Shown here: positions 1-11,528 of the stretch, one piece after another
Layout: each line of letters opens with the position of its first letter
Numbering within the stretch: position 1 is the stretch's first letter
NCBI GenBank assembly: GCA_900660155.1
Contig: CABFPE010000032.1
Span: 416,580 to 480,579 of the forward strand
Origin: Hofstenia miamia
Lineage: Eukaryota > Xenacoelomorpha > Acoela > Hofsteniidae
Length of the DNA: 64,000 nucleotides
Reading direction: 5' to 3'
Made by a program: the position numbers and the translations under genes
Notes under the pieces: generated by a model
Told to the model about the DNA's origin: nothing
The model's input: only the letters and a program-made list of their open reading frames with translations
Databases searched by the model: none

Positions 1-249
1 CCGTTATTCTATATTTATATTCAATGACACTCTAATCTTCATTTTTAGACGCGGTGATATTTTTTAAGATGCAGCGTTTGAATTGATTGAGATTTTGATA
101 AGTTCAGAACTAAAATTCGAGAAAAGCGAAATCAGATGAAAAAATCATAATATTTTCCACAATATGGCACATCATCATTGGGGTATAATACAGAACATGA
201 TCGGCTACTTAATCTTGAGGCATCCGGGGCGACTGTGTCAGGCTTAATT

Positions 250-560
250 GTTTGATAGTTATCGAAAAAAATTTAAAAGCTTATAACTTAAGAACGAATA
301 AAAATATCCAAACTCTGAAATCTTACGGATCTGCGACATCTAAATTTGCAAACGACACGCCTCAGTGGGTTTGAGAGTTCACTTTACACATACAAAATTC
401 AAACTTCATTGTTGATATCATAGGCTTTCAAACATACTTTTACTTGAACACTAGATATGGAAAATTTTTTTCAAAAAATCATAATTTTCAATAATAATAA
501 TCAACCTTTTCAAGTAATTCAGCACTAGATTGAAGATTGGTCTATATATCACCATTTAAA
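250..560. repeat. Dispersed diverged repeat, copy A
   Basis: This stretch aligns by eye with 16960-17290 and, more loosely, with 3300-3640. Shared landmarks in order are a GCTTATAACT-like box, a GATCTGCGACATCT box (GATCCGCGACTTCT in the third copy), a GGGTTTGA-like box, then TTGAACACTAG followed by an A/T-rich stretch and TTCAAGTAATTCAGCAC. No coding capacity or terminal repeat is visible. I do not recognise the family. Boundaries are approximate. Confidence 0.5.
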
Positions 561-627
561 ATTTAAATTTTTTTGTATGACGTTTTTCGTGTGCTAATAT
601 TTGTTAATTTGGTGTATTACTCCTCAT

Positions 628-753
628 ATTTGAAGAAAACTATTTATATGACTCAAAATGCATGCAGAATATTCTGAAATATGTACAAATATTTGAAGAA
701 AACTATTTATATGACTCAAAATGCATGCAGAATATTCTGAAATATGTACAAAT
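628..753. repeat. 63-bp tandem duplication, two copies
   Basis: Two head-to-tail copies of a 63-bp unit starting ATTTGAAGAAAACTATTTAT, at 628-690 and 691-753, appear identical. No N lies nearby, so this looks like a real recent duplication and not a gap artefact. Confidence 0.9.
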
Positions 754-1711
754 ACTGTGAAGTTTTTAGGTCAAGTTCTGCTAACACATTGTACATTACA
801 GCACAGAATAGCTGTTACACTGCGTCGATCCTTGGAAAATTGAGCATTATTTCAAGAATTTCGCTAATAACATAGAATAACTGTAACCAAAGTTGATCTT
901 GTATCATTCTAAAAATACACACAAAAATATCTATCCTTCATTTATTCGTGTATCTTACACCATTCACTGATTTAAAAACCATCATGTGTAAAACAATAAC
1001 AGGATTTTCAGTTTGTGAAACAGTTGATAGGGACAAGTGAAATTGTGGAATGCAGAAAATTGCATTATTAAATAATGCAGCTTAAGCAAATGGCAGGAAG
1101 AATTTTTTGATTAAAGTTAAGGTATAAGAATTGAAAATTTCATTACAGGAAGCTACATAATTCATCCAAAAATTATCCATTGATATCAGTATAATTCAAG
1201 ATTTGACAACCTGCTGATTTTTGTCTAGTGTAGCATTTCCATGTTGATAACAATTTTGATATAATTTTGGAATAATGACGAGTTTCAATACAAAGAATTT
1301 CAACCTCTAAGGATAAGCTTTTATATTGTATCGATTTATATATTTAAATTGACATTTTCTGGTGTAGAACAAAAGTTTTTTAGTTGAACCCAGCAGTCCA
1401 TACCTTAACAGGGAGGCAGTCTGGAGGTTGGTTATTTTTTCTTTTTAAAGAAAACTCTAAGCAAAAATCTTTCGAAATAAATATACTTTTAAAGCAAATA
1501 AGTATTGATTTTAGGCCAAAGGCGAAAATTCCAAAAAACTGTATAGCAAGCTTCGCAAAGACCTTTTATAGGTTACATATTCAAATTCTCGATGAAATAA
1601 GTCATATTTACAAGAACTAGTAAAATCAAATTATCTATTTATTTCTTATTGGCCTGGCTTCTCAAAAAACAGTTTTCAATCATTAAACATTGCCATGGGC
1701 AACAAGAATAT
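754..1711. other. AT-rich non-coding stretch
   Basis: No gene, RNA or transposon terminus is recognised. An open frame at 1384-1620 has no ATG start and no recognisable protein similarity, so it is not called. Confidence 0.5.
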
Positions 1712-2224
1712 GATACATAATTAATTTATGTAAACAGTTTAGACGTCCTTTTAAGGTACCATTGCTCATGAATTTGAAAATCTCTATTTCAAATTTTTTC
1801 TTTATTCCTTAAATTTATATTTATCAACACGCATGATAGTATAAAGTGGTTTTGGAAATCATATCAATACCATTGAAAATATTTACTAATTTGGGTAATA
1901 ACACTATTGAGGCTGAAACAGACAAAGAAGTAATAACAAAATAACACCAATTTGAGAGTTAACTTATNGATACATAATTAATTTATGTAAACAGTTTAGA
2001 CGTCCTTTTAAGGTACCATTGCTCATGAATTTGAAAATCTCTATTTCAAATTTTTTCTTTATTCCTTAAATTTATATTTATCAACACGCATGATAGTATA
2101 AAGTGGTTTTGGAAATCATATCAATACCATTGAAAATATTTACTAATTTGGGTAAGAATACTATTGAGGCTGAAACAGACAAAGAAGTAATAACAAAATA
2201 ACACCAATTTGAGCCTTAACTTAT
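1712..2224. repeat. 256-bp near-identical duplication around a single N
   Basis: Positions 1712-1967 and 1969-2224 are the same 256-bp sequence with only a few differences (for example around 1900/2157 and in the last 15 bases), separated by one N at 1968. A single N between two near-identical blocks is best explained as two haplotype or contig versions joined in tandem by the assembler. Confidence 0.85.
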
Positions 2225-3299
2225 TAAAAAATAAGAACACCACAGAATGAACAAGACTTAAAGTTTCTTATGAGACTGGGTGTTTTCGAAAATTGCAGCT
2301 ATTATAAGAGAAAGCGGAACGAGGAAGAGTAACTACTGGCTTTTAGATGATCACGAGCCAGATTGGGCGAGTGACTGATCAAATATCTTAACCAGTTTGC
2401 AACTTTGAGCAAAACATCAATACATCTATTACAGAAGATCTAAAATTTAACTTTCTTGAAGTAAAATTGAAGTTAGTCATACGTTTATATGACATTTACA
2501 CCCAAAATATGGTCTGAAAACAAAATGTTAGAACTAGGATTCGAATTGAGTTTACCTACTTTATGATTTAGGCTTCGTCTAGTTATGCCAATTTAACTAG
2601 TGAGTAGATAAAAATGGTTCTTTTAAACAACAATTATCACACTTTGGTGTTTGCTTGTCAACGGTAGATAAATAATGCAGTTGTTTATTGTCGGTATGTA
2701 GCTACTAAAGAAAATATGTCGCTTCAAGTAGACTTAATGTTCGTTAGGCAATGGTATATTGACAACAATTAAAACAAATAGCACAATGCTATTTTTAGCA
2801 AATCCCTTTATTTCGCCTAACATTTATAAAAGAAATTATTAATGTTTTAGCATTCTCATAGATGTGGCAGGCAATTATCGAAGACCCCGTAAACATTTGT
2901 GTATATGAGACGTTCCCTAGTCTAGAGGTTATCGTTTATAAATACACTTGGTAGGATACTAAAATAAGATGTATCACTGAAATTTTTTTAATTTCATTTA
3001 TAAGCATTTTCTGGTTTTACAAAAAATTACAATTTGTAACATTCGTAGCAAAACAGTGTAATTGCATACATTAAACTAAATTTGTGGTCTCCATCATTGT
3101 AAATTATTATTATCACTAACATGTGTTTAACTCTAAGGAAGAAGATTCTGGGTTCCTAGAAAAAAGTGATTCTTTGATTTTATGTAAAAATTCAAAGTGA
3201 TCGTTAGCAATCGGTTCATTCTCAGATGTTACAGAATTGGATTTTTTCAAAAGATGATATATTCATATTTCGATTTATGGGGCTGAAATTGTAAAGAAA
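2225..3299. other. AT-rich non-coding stretch
   Basis: No gene, transposon terminus or structured repeat was recognised. Confidence 0.5.
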
Positions 3300-3640
3300 C
3301 TTTCACTTAATTTATACTGTCCACGAGTTTTATAAAAAATTTTTATGGTTTCCTGAAAAAAAATCCTAAACGCTTATAACTCACAAACTGATAAATATTT
3401 TTAGAATCTAAAAGCACTGCAGTATAGAAGAGTATCTCAATCATTTTAGGTGGTCTTTCTGTATAAAAAGAACCCAATGTGCCTTAGACCTCCTTATTAT
3501 TTGAACATTAGGTATGAAAAGAATTCGAATGTTTTTTACAAACTAGGAAATTTGAAAGACAAATGGTTCATTTTTTCAAGTGATTCACCCACGGCACTAC
3601 ACTTTACCACAAGTATTCAACATCATATTCCCAGGTTAGA
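3300..3640. repeat. Dispersed diverged repeat, copy B
   Basis: Matches copies A and C through a CGCTTATAACTCACAAACTG box near 3370, TTGAACATTAG near 3500 and TTTCAAGTGATTCACCCACG near 3575. It lacks an obvious counterpart of the GATCNGCGAC box present in the other two, so it is either more diverged or rearranged. An open frame at 3450-3665 lies across it but shows no known protein. Confidence 0.45.
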
Positions 3641-4454
3641 TGTCTTCATATGTCACGATTTTTGAATTTCATAAAGAGCTTGGAGGTAATTGTTTGAAAA
3701 TTTGGAAAAACGCTTTGTTCTTATATCATAGCTAATACATACCTATTACTTAGCACGCTATTTCTTCCCTCACAAAAATGTCCATAGGTGTATTTTTGTT
3801 TTTAAGACAAGCAAATTTGGTCAACACCATCTGAGAAATCGCTTCTCCTGCTAAGGTTTCCCGCATTCAACTGCAAGTGGCTTATAGTTCCGATAGAAAA
3901 AATGGATTTTCTGTCGTTGTTTAATCGATTATATAATTCACTAAGGATTTAAGCTCTTCCTCATATTATTAATAAACATCCGGTGCGCAGAAAAATTATT
4001 TATCTTTTACAAATGTAAGAATTATTGAGAAAAAAGAAGTAAAAACAAGAAAATGCTCAAATGTGTTGATTGCAAAATGCTCGTTGTTTTTTATTGTTCA
4101 GTTCAACTAATTTAATAATACGAATTAGCCCTTACCAGCATTTTTCATTTCAATGATTTCAGACTCGCCTAGGTCAGCAGTATCGTTATTGTAAATGAAG
4201 CAGCAGCTACTAAATGTTGAACAAATCTTTTCTTGATATTTCGTTGAAAAGTGAATGCCAACAATGTACAACAAGTATATTGACACCAGAGCAAGAGTTT
4301 CATACCTAAATTGTAGTACAATTCACGTAGTTATTTCGATCAGGGAACACAATCATTTCATATTTCAAATTTAATGCTCTCATAACCCACTGTTTTATAT
4401 CACAGCCTATAAATTTGTCTACAGCACTGGTGGAAAAATTTCTACATAATTATT
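3641..4454. other. AT-rich non-coding stretch
   Basis: Nothing recognised on either strand. Confidence 0.5.
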
Positions 4455-5275
4455 TATGAACCGAAAGGGCAGTGCGCCTAAACCGTCCTAGAGAGTACCT
4501 CCTCGCGGTGGTTCCTGGACTTAACTAACACTCGAAGGGCGCGTTGCTTTGTGGAGTCCCAGACCCTTAGTGGACGTTAAGCAACAGGGTATAAGAAGGT
4601 GCTGCCATGTGTGCTATGCGCATGTGGGGGCGGTGACGTTCGTGAGCCTGTCTGCGATTAGTTCGTGGAATAGCAGACGGCGAAGCAGTGTTACTACTAG
4701 CATTTAATTGCTGCCAGTGCCCAAAGTCATGAATGCGTCTCATGGGGCAGTTATGCGGGGATACAATAGTTCGCCTCAATTGTATCAATTGTATTGTATC
4801 TCAGTCTCTGGAGTTTGAGATAGGCCTAGGCCAGCGTTTGCTGAGCCTTACCTGTGAGGGAGCTTTGCTTCGTCACGGCTTTGTTGTTATCCAAAATAAC
4901 TTATTATTTTGTTGCCATTGGGGTAAGAGTCACTTGATGCTCTGCATTGAGTGTAACAGTCCTGATATAATTATGGATCTCTATAACAGGCAGACAGCGA
5001 GCGCTCACTAGTTACCACAGTTAGTAACCTTGGTTGGTGAACGCTGGAGAGGCGCAACCCTCTCAACTGAAGCATGGTCTTCGGCTTCACTATGCTGATC
5101 AGACTCAACACAGATCAGCACTCTTTGTGCCTGGGGTCACTTAGAGGTTAATCATGATCAAACCGGCCTTAGCAGTATACGTCTAGGGGTAGAGTCCGGA
5201 CCTAAATCTGTTGACACGCAATCTTCAGTCTGTCGATGGGTAGAGTAACCCTGACCACATAATTACTTAAATTAT
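4455..5275. other. GC-rich block, probable repetitive element of unknown family
   Basis: About 800 bp with visibly higher GC than its surroundings, with abrupt edges and an (AT)n run just after its right end. It contains short overlapping open frames on both strands (4567-4788 minus, 4733-5011 plus) without recognisable protein motifs. Pieces such as GTCTAGGGGTAGAGTCC near 5180 and GGTAGAGTAACCCTGACC near 5236 look like parts of a multicopy non-coding region. It could be the untranslated part of a LINE. I cannot confirm a family and saw no second copy in this window. Confidence 0.4.
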
Positions 5276-5868
5276 ACATTCCATTATATATATATATATA
5301 AGAGATTCCTTCAAAAATTCATTCTTGGGAAGAGGCTGGCTTATAGCATTGCAATATTCAAGGTTTAGATTGCCGCAGAACTCAAATCAGGATATACAAC
5401 GTTTTTGTTGATCAGTGGCTAAGGCAAAACTTATCAGTAACTCGAACCTAGTGCCCAATATTTTGTAGTTTTGCACACATTGTTGTAAAATATTTTACCT
5501 TAGCATTATATTTAGGCTTTTGGGGCTCATCTACTTGTCTACTAGTTATTATTTAGGGGAGCATTGATATACTATAGCAGTCTTAAGATCGAGCAACAAC
5601 TTCAATTATATCTCTTAATAACCACCAGTTTTTGATCAATGTTGATAATCAAGTACTTTACTAATGTTTTAAATTAGTAGTGCTACAAAATTTTGAGATG
5701 AATTGTGCAAGGTTGTCGATCATGAATCACATAATCATAAGTCCAAATATGCTTTGAATATTTTATAGTCACCCTAAGCTCTAACAAAAATAAGCTTTCT
5801 TAGAAGGAATTTTTAAGGAATGACACCTGTTATTTCTTAAATAGCAAAATATTATTTAAGACACACAC

Positions 5869-5914
<46 letters not shown>

Positions 5915-7434
5915 ATATTAATAACTACTTTGAATACTGACCAGTATACTGCACCATCCCTAACTATTCCAAAAAGTACCAATAATGCTATGAGAAAGAA
6001 TAACGAATCACGAAAAATTGGAAAAGAACTTAAGTGTTGCTTTTTCTAAAATATGCAAATATAAATAGATAGATCAGTTATAGATAAGAATTTTAATAGG
6101 TTTTTGATTCCTTGAAATGGTAATTAGGATCGATTGCTGTCACCTAAAATGTTGTAAATAGTGAACATATTTTAGATCTATCTAGATTCACAAATGTGTC
6201 AACCGAAGTAAAGAAAATTCTGCAGGCAATTTTGTTGAATTTAGTGAATTACACTTAATTATTTTACTTAGCCTGAATAGTAGTTCAATTAATTTTTACA
6301 TTTTTTAATGCCATAGATTAGTGTTATGTCGTGAATTTTATATTTCTGCAGCTAAGATAATCCTGTTATTTTTACACTATTGAATTCTTTGATGCTATTC
6401 TACAACATGTATATTTCTTAATCAATAAATAAACACATTTATTAAAATTATGCATTATTTGGGGATAATTTAACTTTTCAATACGTTTGTTAATTATCTT
6501 TTACTCTTGTCAAAAGCTTATATGCTACAAATGTCTTCTCAAAAAACATAATTTAAAAATTTAAACATTTTGCCAATTGCCACATTGAGGTTTGTAAGTT
6601 TTTAAATGAACTTTATCCCATCAACTAATGCTGTTGTATATTCTGGAAATATCTTTGTAAAAGGCGGAATTTTTTTCGAGTTTGATTAATGTTTGACGCT
6701 CTAGAAGTGAGTTTTTAAATAATTGATGCATGACTTACGCTCAATATTTAATGATCTAGTTAGGTTACATGTTAAATTAATGGCTCAAATCAATAACATC
6801 ATATTTTTGAAGTTATACCTTAATACAGTTAGACTATGTCAAAGAAAATAAGGAAGACTCTTTAGATACAAGAATACGTAACTCATTTAATTTCCTACAA
6901 AAAATTCATTGATTTATATGGGCGTCTTATGCGAATGTGGATAAATATTTGCAATGCTATACTCATTGGCATTATTTTTAGCATTGTTTTTTGTTATGCA
7001 GCGCCTTACGGATCTCCAAATGAGTCAAGTCAGATGTTCTTGTCTAAGAACCTCCTCCTATCAACATCATATATGGAATTCAATTTTTTCTCGAAACGAT
7101 AAATTCTAGCATGTATGTGTTTGACTAAAAATTCTTCATAGAGTAGTAGTTATTATGAATGTATTTTATAGACTTACAATGTGAATTATTAGTGTAGAGT
7201 ATATCATTTTTCAGTCAGCAGTGAGAGAAAAAATATTAAGAATTTTTTGAGCCATTACAAAAACATGTATCACTGGTAGATCATGAAATATGGAGTGTAA
7301 GTAATGCATAATTTATCGCCATTTTCAGAATTCATTAAAATCTGATTATTACTCAATTTTTGGTTTCACCAAACACTATGATGCACTATTTAGCAAAAAA
7401 CTTTGCTTTTTATATTTAGTTATGAAAGAATTAC
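5276..7434. other. Non-coding stretch, probably exchanger intron
   Basis: AT-rich, without a recognisable exon on the minus strand where the next exchanger exon would be expected. It holds an (AT)n tract at 5862-5918. If the exchanger gene is intact, this is intron 2 sequence. Confidence 0.5.
5862..5918. repeat. (AT)n microsatellite with AC/GT flanks
   Basis: A short (AC)n run passes into a long (AT)n run and then (GT)n, a compound, self-complementary dinucleotide repeat. Confidence 0.95.
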
Positions 7435-7622
7435 CGCTCCGTGAACCACACCCACGATTCCAATAACAAACATTAAATTAAACATTGTAGCACCCAACAT
7501 GCTCCCAAACCCTATGTCGACACTGTCATCTAGAAGGGCAAGCAAGCCAATCAAGAAATCTGGAAACGATGTAGCGGCTGCGAGCACTGTTGCACCAGTT
7601 ACATCTCTCTTCAGATTTAATT
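7435..7622 (-). CDS. SLC24-type K+-dependent Na+/Ca2+ exchanger, exon with alpha-1 repeat
   Basis: This 188-bp internal exon encodes 62 residues of the first alpha repeat of a cation/Ca2+ exchanger of the NCKX (SLC24) type, a plasma or organelle membrane antiporter that moves Ca2+ and K+ against Na+. Visible landmarks are KLNLKRDVTGAT, then AAATSFPDFL where family members have AAGSSAPELF, then DIGFGSMLGATMFNLMFVIG where they have DIGVGTIVGSAVFNILFVIG. The acceptor (TTTGTATTTAG on the minus strand) and donor (GTAATT at 7434) give an exon whose first two bases complete a Lys codon begun by the upstream exon. The signature is odd: the usual ion-binding Glu is Asp, and Ala before Pro is Phe. It could be a divergent arthropod-type NCKX paralogue. 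Later exons were not found to its left in the window. Confidence 0.9.
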
Positions 7623-8321
7623 CTAAATACAAAAAAGCATATGAAAAAAACTTGCAGATGTCTTGATAATATCGTAGTGATTGTAAACGACAAGAAGTTC
7701 CTGAAATTAAAAAACTTTAAGGGATCATAAAAACAAGAATTATTCTAAGGGTAATTTGAAAATGTAATTAATACACAAAGTCGACGTAATTGCGTCGGCT
7801 AACAGTTGAAGAGCGTTGTCAGTTATGATATGGTCTGTGTTTATTAATACTTGATTCTATTTACTGTGTTGTCATTCATATTGGATAACATTATCAGAGT
7901 AAGTTTTGATTTACTAATTGTTTTATTGGAATTTACCTTTTTACAATTTTTTTTACTAAAACATGTATATATTTACAAGTTGAGACTCATAGTATGACTT
8001 TTAGTTGGACTGTACATGATAAACAATTTACTTAAACAGTTTTTCTTAAATTAAATGAATATCTTAGTTGATAAATTAGCACTATACTATACATATATGC
8101 TGAAAGTCTGATTTCACACATTTCTAGAAATCTCGAATGAATTGTGAATGAAATTGCTTAAAAGCTGAAATTTTAGCCTAAAGATTTCACTTTCCATGGA
8201 AATATTAATGCAGCTGATTTTATATAAAGTTCAGCTATTTCAATAATGATTCCTTTTATTTAGTCATGTTTTTAAATTTGAGTGCCAGTTTGATTGAATT
8301 GAAGTGTTTATTTTTAATGTA

Positions 8322-8883
8322 TAGGCTTGTGCATAATAGTTAGGACTAATTAAATAATTCCAATTTTGAGCCACCATATAGCCCATATTTGTTTAAAATT
8401 TGGTGAATTATGGATTAATACACAAAATATCCATCTATCCAATTTACTTTCAACTGCTTCAACGTCAAATGTGGGCAAACTCTTGAAATACGGGCTAAAT
8501 TTGCTTGGGAACGGCCCGTTGGCTTAGAAGAGCGCTCTGGTCTTTCTAATGGCCCAATTTGACCTGTTCTTTTATAATGTGAAATAATTGAAAATACCGT
8601 TTGCTTTGATAGTTGAAGAAAGTTTGCAACTTTTTCTGTGGAATTTTTTTCAGGAATTTTGAAACTACAATTTTTCGTATTTCAAAGGAAATTGTTTTAT
8701 CAGGCATTTTGAAGTGAATAATGATATAAGTGATCAGCAATTGTCAGAAATGTTAAGTTTAGACATAAATGCTAAGAAGAACATTCTGAAATTAAGCATT
8801 TACACTTTAAAAGTACCAGTAGCAACGAAGCGAACAACGTTAATGTGAAAAAACATTAGTGCGAACTGTTATGCACAAGGCTG
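8322..8883 (-). mobile_element. Internally deleted Tc1/mariner-type element
   Basis: The element is 562 bp and is flanked by TA dinucleotides at 8320-8321 and 8884-8885. The ends are imperfect inverted repeats: left TAGGCTTGTGCATAATAGTT and right, read inward, CAGCCTTGTGCATAACAGTT, with matching continuing to ACTAAT, about 24 of 29 positions. Inside, on the minus strand, is the N-terminal part of a Tc1-type transposase. At 562 bp it is far shorter than a full Tc1 element (about 1.3-1.7 kb), so the catalytic core was deleted. It sits in an intron of the exchanger gene in the same orientation as that gene. Confidence 0.85.
8430..8707 (-). pseudogene. Tc1-type transposase N-terminus (broken)
   Basis: From the ATG at 8707 the frame reads MPDKTISFEIRKIVVSKFLK followed by IPQKKLQTFFNY and, further on, IIKEQVKLGH and then, after a stop, KDQSALLSQRAV. 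This is the pattern of the N-terminal helix-turn-helix region of Tc1-like transposases (start, short linker, helix set, then a GH/GR motif before the second DNA-binding part). A TAG follows GH at about 8545, further stops follow, and no DDE catalytic motif remains. It is a non-functional remnant. Confidence 0.75.
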
Positions 8884-10229
8884 TATGTGCACAAAACGGC
8901 TCTTAGGTAACAGATGATGGGTAAACTTAATCATTACCCTCACTGTAAGCTTGATTATGTCATAATGTTTGCGTTCGAAATGATCAGATCATGTGGTTAC
9001 AAAATTGAAATATTATAATAATAATTTTTGCCTTGTAGTCCTATCTCGGCCGGGGGTGTTTCCTCAGCACCCGCTTGAGAAATATTGCTATATCTCAAAT
9101 TTATAAGATTCTTTTTGCTTTTTCTCAAATATTGCTAGCAAAAAGGATGTCTAAAAACAAGAATCATACTCACTATTTTTTCTAGTTATACACATTCTAT
9201 TGATATCTAAACCGATTAAATTCACTTCAGCAAGTCAGGTCAGGATACAATCGAATCTAATTTTCAAAATATGTTTTGTTTATTATTAGAACCACCCTGC
9301 AAATATTAGCTTGGGACACATTTTTCAACTTTTTTGGTATTACAGTCAGTTTGCTAACGTCACTACCCATTTTGACGTCAGAGCGCAAGAATATGGCATT
9401 TTTTGTTTTCTTAGTCTTCAGACTCATCTAACCCAAATTTCTTTCAAATTTTGCTGTTTGGTGATGAATAGGATTGGTTTTATGAAAGGATGCCCTTCAC
9501 GCACGCACTCGGTGTAAACTTGAAGAAACCGGCTGAGATGGGTAAAATACATTCACTTCATGAATAAATTTATGCACACCTCTTGTGTTAGCAATGCAAT
9601 AAATATTTTTTAAATCACCCAGCCATTCCAATTAAAAAGTCGGTTTTAGAAATGTTTCATATAGACCAACATTTGATTTTCATGAAAGGATTTTTACAAT
9701 TTATTGTAATTGCCATAATGAATTATACTTTACTTAAACATTCCGTTTTATTGCAATTATATTCAAAGAATATACATACCACTGAGCAAATGTGTTATGT
9801 AACATTATGCATTTTATAGGGCTGTGAATAGACAGAGTCTTAATAAATGTTAGTTTAATAGGCTCACAAAATTTAAGAAATATTGATATTGTATTATTAT
9901 ATTTAGTGGCTGTGGTTAGTCACTTTATGGTTTTAGTCAGAACATCAATTTCATATTTTCTTTAACAAAATCCGCTTTCTTATTCTAACAAAATTGTGGT
10001 AAACGTGCAACTTTTAGTTTTGACAAAATGCGTTTATAAAAATTTTGATGAAAAAGTTTTCCTACAATAATCAAATATTTTACTTTGGATTAAAGTTTTG
10101 AGATCAGGTTTATTAATTATGTCACATTTCAATATATATAGACATTCTTTCTTACAACTAATTATAACTTCGAAGAGTCCAGGATTTTATGAAAGGAAAA
10201 ATAATTAAACTATTGAATTTTCTACTTAC

Positions 10230-10431
10230 TGTCACCGATTATTTTCACTGAAGGTACCAAATAATCTTCACAAAGAATCGAGATTGATGTAAAACAGTAA
10301 AGTGAAATAAATAAAGGAATGAGAACTGCCCCTTTTGACATGATATCCAAGGGAATTAACTTCAAAAAAGATATCCCTATGATGCTCAACTGAGAAACAT
10401 CAGCTGTGGCACTGGAATTACTACACGCCAT
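10230..10431 (-). CDS. SLC24-type K+-dependent Na+/Ca2+ exchanger, upstream exon
   Basis: Encodes about 67 residues ahead of the alpha-1 repeat. The stretch LIPLDIMSKGAVLIPLFISL followed by YCFTSISILCEDYLVPSVKI matches the NCKX pattern of a short luminal segment, a (K/Q)GA(V/L) turn and a transmembrane helix running into CDDxFVPSLE. The last base, A, joins AA of the next exon to make Lys, giving IIGDKLNLKRDVTGAT across the splice. The donor is A|GTAAGT. The ATG at 10431 could be the start, with an in-frame TAG four codons upstream. But TTTTGGTTTAG just upstream also resembles a splice acceptor and NCKX proteins usually carry a longer N-terminus, so this may be an internal exon. A Cys near its start fits the conserved Cys of the first extracellular loop. 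Confidence 0.88.
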
Positions 10432-11116
10432 CTTTAGATTCTAAACCAAAATATCTCAATGGTTGTAAATCATGTTTTTCTTTTGGAATTCTGCTAATAA
10501 GGGTTCCAAATTAATTGCCTTGTAGTCAACAATACTACATGGTTATGTAAAACACGAGCAATTTTTTAATTTCATGAGATTTCTTTCAAAACTCTATTTA
10601 GATTTTGAGGTATTTGTCAACTTGGAAAAGCTAAAATAAAAAATGTTAGTATACTTCAAAACATTTTTCGTATGTACTGCTTTTTCATTTTTATGTCTAG
10701 ATTATTTTGATGGCTGCGTTTTGAAGTTTTCTCAAAAATTATATTAAAAACATAAAATCTAGAAAAGCCTAAGGACGTTTCGTTTTTCTCTGTAATTAGA
10801 ATAAAAACAATTTATAAATTTATTGCTAAGGTATAATCAGAAATCACGCATCTGCAATTGCAAGTAAATGAGTGGTTATAGTCGTTTTAAAAAGAATTGA
10901 ACTCATAAGAATTTATTTTTCAGACAATTTAAAATATAAAGTCAACAGAAGACATCATTCGAAGGACATTATGAGCTCAATAATTTTGTACAATAATGTC
11001 CTACCTACTTTATTTAGGCTGGCTCATTTCAAAAAATAATTCTGTGCAGAATTTTTTCACTAGTAGAAGTGCATCAATAAGTTAACATTTGAGACCTTCA
11101 ATCTGCGCTTTGGAAG

Positions 11117-11216
11117 TATATATATATATANNNNNNNNNNNNNNNNNNNNNNNNNNNNNNNNNNNNNNNNNNNNNNNNNNNNNNNNNNNNNNNNNNNNNN
11201 NNNATATATATATATC
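11117..11216. repeat. (AT)n tract interrupted by a 73-base gap
   Basis: (TA)n runs up to N at 11131-11203 and resumes directly after it, so the gap is an unresolved microsatellite. Confidence 0.9.
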
Positions 11217-11484
11217 TCCCACTAAATGTTTTTTTAAAAGCCTCATTATGACGGCGTTTCGAAACATAAATCTTTGAAATTTGAAATTTTGGAGAAGACA
11301 CTCTTTAATTTTTACCTACCCCCTTGGTAAATATATTTAAGTTCGAGTGAATACTGCGGGAGCAATGGCCAAAAAATAGGTTTTTTGGGGAAAAGTAAAG
11401 TGCGATTCCCCCTAAATGCCTTAGACATTTCAGACCGTTTCCAGCCAAATGTAAGGTTTTTGAATTTTCCATATCAAAAAGCGG

Positions 11485-11489
<5 letters not shown>

Positions 11490-11525
<36 letters not shown>
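11490..11525. repeat. (TA)n microsatellite
   Basis: Eighteen uninterrupted TA units. Confidence 0.95.

Positions 11526-11528
<3 letters not shown>

Larger units (their letters stand above)
7623..10229 (-). other. Exchanger intron between the two recognised exons
   Basis: A 2607-bp intron with GTAAGT at the donor (10229-10224) and TATTTAG at the acceptor. It carries the internally deleted Tc1-type element at 8322-8883. The remainder is AT-rich with no other recognisable feature. Confidence 0.8.

Noticed and set aside
1384-1620. 78-codon open frame
   Set aside because: It starts with TTG, has no in-frame ATG in the listed span, and no recognisable similarity.
5590-5660. Minus-strand WWLLRD motif resembling the WWPLLRD block that follows alpha-1 in NCKX proteins
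   Set aside because: The only nearby acceptor-like AG puts a stop in the required phase, the frame ends after about 12 residues, and no further exchanger similarity follows.
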